Origin: Chitinophaga horti
Lineage (GTDB): Bacteria > Bacteroidota > Bacteroidia > Chitinophagales > Chitinophagaceae
Assembly (NCBI RefSeq): GCF_022867795.2
Contig: NZ_CP107006.1
Location: 2,790,001-2,854,000 of the forward strand
Length of the DNA stretch: 64,000 nucleotides
Direction: 5' to 3'
In this document: one piece after another, positions 61,244 to 64,000 of the stretch
Position numbering within the stretch: position 1 is the first letter of the stretch
Layout of the letters: each line of letters starts with the position of its first letter
Position numbers and translations under genes: made by a program
The notes under the pieces: generated by a model
What the model was told of the DNA's origin: nothing
The model's database searches: none
The model's input: only the letters and a program-made list of their open reading frames with translations

Positions 61244-62080
61244 TTATATATACGCCATTTTATACTGGATGTAACTGCTCATCATCAGCGATATTTTTTG
61301 CCGGTTAGGAATGCGTATCCGCTCCTGCAATATGCGCTGCGCTGGCGTTTGTTTGATCTTGTTAAATAAAGATAGGTAATATTTGTAGGCCAGGTACACG
61401 CCAAACCGCGAAGAGGCCGGCAACTTGCGGATGCCCGCCAGCGCCGCCTGAAACTCTGCCGCAATATCTTCCTCTATACAGGTCTTTGTAGCATTGTTGA
61501 ATCCCTTCATATCGATGTTCGGGAAGTACGTGCGGCCGAGCACCTGGTAATCGTCCTTCAGGTCACGCAAAAAGTTTACCTTCTGAAAGGCCGATCCCAG
61601 CTTCATAGCAAAAGGCTTCAACCTTTCGTAAGCTTCCGCATCACCGTTTACGAATACCTGCAGGCACATCAATCCCACTACTTCCGCCGACCCCAGAATA
61701 TACGCGTTATAACGTTCCTGGTCATACGTTACCGGCGCCAGGTCCATCTCCATACTTTGCAGGAACTGCACGATCAGTATCCGGTCGATGCCGTATTTGT
61801 TCACCGTTTCCTGGAACGATTGTAATACCGGGTTGAGTGAAATGCCATCTTCCAGGGCCTGCCAGGTTTGCTCACGAAAGCGCTCCAGCAGCTGTTGTTT
61901 GTTGTAACCATGAAAACTGTCCACGATCTCGTCTGCCAGTCTCACATATCCATAAATGGCGTGAATAGCAGGACGTATAGACGGGTAAAGCGCCAGTACT
62001 GCCCATGAAAAACTGGTGCTGTATTTTTTGGTAACCGCCTTACTTACCTGGCGGGAAAATTCATCATAAAGCGTTTTCAT
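61244..62080 (-). CDS. crtB: Phytoene synthase
   Basis: The ATG at 62080 (MKTLYDEFSRQVSKAVTKKY) matches the family start and gives 278 residues. The substrate-binding Asp-rich motifs are LADEIVD and FLRDLKDDYQ, with the family stretch GSAEVVGLMCLQVF between. It joins two geranylgeranyl diphosphates to phytoene. It overlaps the 3' end of crtI by 17 bases, so translation is probably coupled. No crtE (GGPP synthase) gene is in the window. Confidence 0.94.
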   Translation of the reverse strand: MKTLYDEFSRQVSKAVTKKYSTSFSWAVLALYPSIRPAIHAIYGYVRLADEIVDSFHGYNKQQLLERFREQTWQALEDGISLNPVLQSFQETVNKYGIDRILIVQFLQSMEMDLAPVTYDQERYNAYILGSAEVVGLMCLQVFVNGDAEAYERLKPFAMKLGSAFQKVNFLRDLKDDYQVLGRTYFPNIDMKGFNNATKTCIEEDIAAEFQAALAGIRKLPASSRFGVYLAYKYYLSLFNKIKQTPAQRILQERIRIPNRQKISLMMSSYIQYKMAYI

Positions 62081-63560
62081 AACGGATGATTTTGAGCTTA
62101 TTAACTTCGGCAGCCGCGATTTTACCCGAGATAATAGAAGGCGGCACACCCGGACCGGGCACGGTCAGTTGTCCTGTATAGAATAAATTGGAGAGTCGTT
62201 TGTTTCGCATAGCCGGCTTGCCTACCGCTGTTTGCGACAAGGTATTGGCCAGTCCGTAGGCATTGCCCGCATAAGCATTATAATCCTGTATAAAATCCTG
62301 CACACAATAGGCCTGCTTGTAATCGATCAGGTTTGCCAGGTGGCTAACACCGGTATATCTTTCGAGGGATGCGATCATATGCTGAAAGTATTGCTCGCGG
62401 GTAGCTTCATCATCCTTCAGACCTGTAGCCAGCGGCATTAGCAGGAATAAGTTCTCATGACCTTCCGGCGCCACCGATGGATCGGTTTTAGAAGGGCAAC
62501 AGGCATAGAAAAGCGGCTTACGAGGCCAGGTTTTATGCTCATAAATATCATCGATGTGCGCATCCAGCTCCTCCTCAAAAAACAAGGTATGATGTTTTAA
62601 GCGCGGAAGCCGCTGCCGGAAACCGAGATAGTAAATGAGGCAGGATGGCGCAAACGTACGACCAGCCCAATATTTCTCGTCATAATTACGCAGTTCGGGC
62701 TTCAGCATCGTTTCCGTATGATGATAGTCGGAAGAGGCAATCACCGCATCGAAGTGATGCATCTCTCCATTGATCACCAATCCTTTTACCATTCCGTCTG
62801 CCGTGCTGATGTTGGTGACCGGTTGATTGTAGTGATACTTTACGCCCTGGCGTTCGCCCACTTCCTGCATAGCGCGTACCAGTTCGAACATGCCGCCCAT
62901 CGGGTACCAGGTACCCAGCACATACCCGCCATAATTCATCAGGCTGTACATTGCCGGAATTTTTTGGGGCGACGCACCCAGGAATATCACCGGGAACTCC
63001 ATCAACGACACCAGCCAGGGATGCGAAAAGTAGCGCTTCACATACCTGCGGAAGTTGGACAACAGATCAAGTTTCAGTGCGCTGGCCGCAATAGAAGGTG
63101 AAACAAATTCCCACCAGGAATGACAAGGCTTTTGTACGAATTGCAGCATGCCCGTCTGGTATTTGTATTTCGCCGCTACCATAAACGCATCCAGCTTTTT
63201 CCCCGCACCCGGCTCCAGCTGTTCGCAGACCGCTTTGAGTGCCTGGTAATCGGATGGCACTTCGAGACTGCCATCCGCAAAAATGATATCGAATTGAGGA
63301 TTGAGCGACACCAGTTCATAGAAGTTACTCGCACTGTAGCCGAAGTCCTGGAAAAACTGTTCAATAATATCCGGCATCCAATACCAGCTAGGCCCCATAT
63401 CGAAGGTATAGCCATTGTCCGTCTTCAACTGCCTGGCACGGCCGCCCGGACCATCATGCTTCTCGAACACATGCACTTCATGGCCCGCCTGCGCCGAATA
63501 AGCGGCAGCCGACAGTCCCGAAAAGCCCGCTCCGATAATGGCGATCTTCTTTTGCATCAT
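62064..63560 (-). CDS. crtI: Phytoene desaturase
   Basis: A 498-residue flavoprotein beginning with an FAD dinucleotide-binding motif (KKIAIIGAGFSGLSAAAYSA) and the second flavin loop GPGGRARQLKTDNGYTFDMG. The C-terminal carotenoid-desaturase signature reads FYTGQLTVPGPGVPPSIISG. It introduces the double bonds that turn phytoene into lycopene. The gene starts within the MarR stop (ATGA overlap at 63557-63560) and overlaps crtB downstream. Confidence 0.94.
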   Translation of the reverse strand: MMQKKIAIIGAGFSGLSAAAYSAQAGHEVHVFEKHDGPGGRARQLKTDNGYTFDMGPSWYWMPDIIEQFFQDFGYSASNFYELVSLNPQFDIIFADGSLEVPSDYQALKAVCEQLEPGAGKKLDAFMVAAKYKYQTGMLQFVQKPCHSWWEFVSPSIAASALKLDLLSNFRRYVKRYFSHPWLVSLMEFPVIFLGASPQKIPAMYSLMNYGGYVLGTWYPMGGMFELVRAMQEVGERQGVKYHYNQPVTNISTADGMVKGLVINGEMHHFDAVIASSDYHHTETMLKPELRNYDEKYWAGRTFAPSCLIYYLGFRQRLPRLKHHTLFFEEELDAHIDDIYEHKTWPRKPLFYACCPSKTDPSVAPEGHENLFLLMPLATGLKDDEATREQYFQHMIASLERYTGVSHLANLIDYKQAYCVQDFIQDYNAYAGNAYGLANTLSQTAVGKPAMRNKRLSNLFYTGQLTVPGPGVPPSIISGKIAAAEVNKLKIIRYENAL

Positions 63561-64000
63561 TTTGGGGTATTAGGCGATAAATAAGACTGCAATGCGGCAT
63601 CCAGTAGGTTCGCCGGATCGTGATTGCTATGGAATATAGGATAATGGAAATCGTTCAGTCTCGTTAATAGCCGGATCAGTTCCATCTTTTCGGGATGCGA
63701 TAGATCGCCGGTGACGATCCGTGTGGCCTGACGGATTTTCTCCATCTGGTTGCCGAGCACCTGAAGCCCCAGGTCCGTTACGCGGATCAGTTTACTGCGC
63801 CGGTCCGTTTCCGAACCTGCCTGCGACACCCACCCCTGCTCGATAAGCCGGTTGATGATCTGCATGCCTGTCGGCTTTTCGTGCAGGTTGCGCTTCACCA
63901 ACTCCATCTTCGTCATCTCCCCGAAAGCCTTCAGGTTAATGAGATAGATAAATTCCTCCTGCGTGGAAAAAGGAGAATCGTAAATAGCTGATTTTGAGTA
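63557..64000 (-). CDS. MarR family regulator of the carotenoid operon, 5' end outside window
   Basis: The frame is open from the window edge to the stop at 63557: at least 147 residues. It includes 28 residues before the first internal Met (YSKSAIYDSPFSTQEEFIYL, INLKAFGE). The winged helix has MTKMELVKRNLHEKPTGMQI, IINRLIEQGWVSQAGSETDR, and the MarR wing DRRSKLIRVTDLG. It is co-transcribed with crtI (4-base overlap), so it probably regulates the crt operon as a first gene. The true start lies beyond the window. Confidence 0.88.
   Translation of the reverse strand, partial: YSKSAIYDSPFSTQEEFIYLINLKAFGEMTKMELVKRNLHEKPTGMQIINRLIEQGWVSQAGSETDRRSKLIRVTDLGLQVLGNQMEKIRQATRIVTGDLSHPEKMELIRLLTRLNDFHYPIFHSNHDPANLLDAALQSYLSPNTPK

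Noticed and set aside
1..64000. CRISPR array or cas genes
   Set aside because: No regularly spaced identical repeats and no Cas-like protein were seen in the window.
1..64000. Intact insertion sequence
   Set aside because: No transposase frame and no flanking inverted repeats with target duplications were seen; the only recombinase is the stub at 5355-5654.

Overview
The window looks like chromosomal DNA from a Bacteroidota bacterium of the Chitinophagaceae, most like Chitinophaga. This rests on SusC/SusD proteins with an ECF sigma/FecR pair, a CusA-TolC fusion, a MarR-crtI-crtB-crtZ-crtYcd carotenoid operon, TPR histidine kinases, lipoprotein signals, and promoters of the TTTG / TAnnTTTG type. 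Family names come from recognising motifs by eye; no database search was run.

Layout. (1) 1-5915 is an accessory, AT-richer, decayed region: a partial DUF6266-like gene, a DUF6934-like gene with a small partner, and a ~4 kb relic of an integrative element. The relic is flanked by two colinear ~240 bp copies of an 'integrase upstream region + hairpins + tRNA-3'-end-like' module (1705-1945 and 5668-5915). It holds an excisionase-like gene broken by one nonsense codon, an orphan membrane protein, a small DNA-binding-type protein, a shattered DUF6266-like gene and the N-terminal stub of a tyrosine recombinase. (2) 5959-15650 is one leftward locus: ECF sigma, FecR anti-sigma, SusC, SusD and two TlpA-like thioredoxins. 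(3) 15864-25013 holds an SDR oxidoreductase, a ChrB-domain/AraC fusion, an EamA transporter, a Crp/Fnr-VOC-DoxX set, a PCMD lipoprotein with an outer-membrane barrel, DUF1398, tRNA-Lys and a small membrane protein under a palindrome-rich promoter. (4) 24699-36793 contains HxlR/DsbA-like redox genes, a lipid acyltransferase with a desaturase, an OBAP-like lipoprotein cluster, GNAT, a flavodoxin-reductase, DUF4385, a siderophore-type TonB receptor with DUF4198, and a response regulator. (5) 37354-43257 is a heavy-metal efflux operon. (6) 43338-55914 has AI-2E, metallophosphoesterase, Crp/Fnr-SMR, a GH39 glycosidase, a large secreted protein, a TPR histidine kinase with its LuxR-type regulator, cytochrome c and DUF1772. 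(7) 55918-60052 has a serine hydrolase, AraC regulator, aldo/keto reductase and half of an EamA transporter. (8) 60055-64000 is the carotenoid operon, read leftward from a MarR gene cut by the window end.

How the genes work together. The sigma/FecR/SusCD/TlpA locus is an outer-membrane uptake system, probably transcribed in response to its own substrate and coupled to periplasmic thiol chemistry. The flavodoxin-reductase, TonB receptor and DUF4198 genes suggest iron or metal acquisition, and the CusA-TolC/CusB operon expels metals. The crt genes should convert geranylgeranyl diphosphate through phytoene and lycopene to beta-carotene/zeaxanthin-type pigments. Two Crp/Fnr genes each sit upstream of a target promoter with the same operator-like box at the same 33 bp distance from the -7 element. 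The least explained items are the paired integration scars, the ChrB-AraC fusion and the long inverted repeat around the promoter of the histidine kinase gene.
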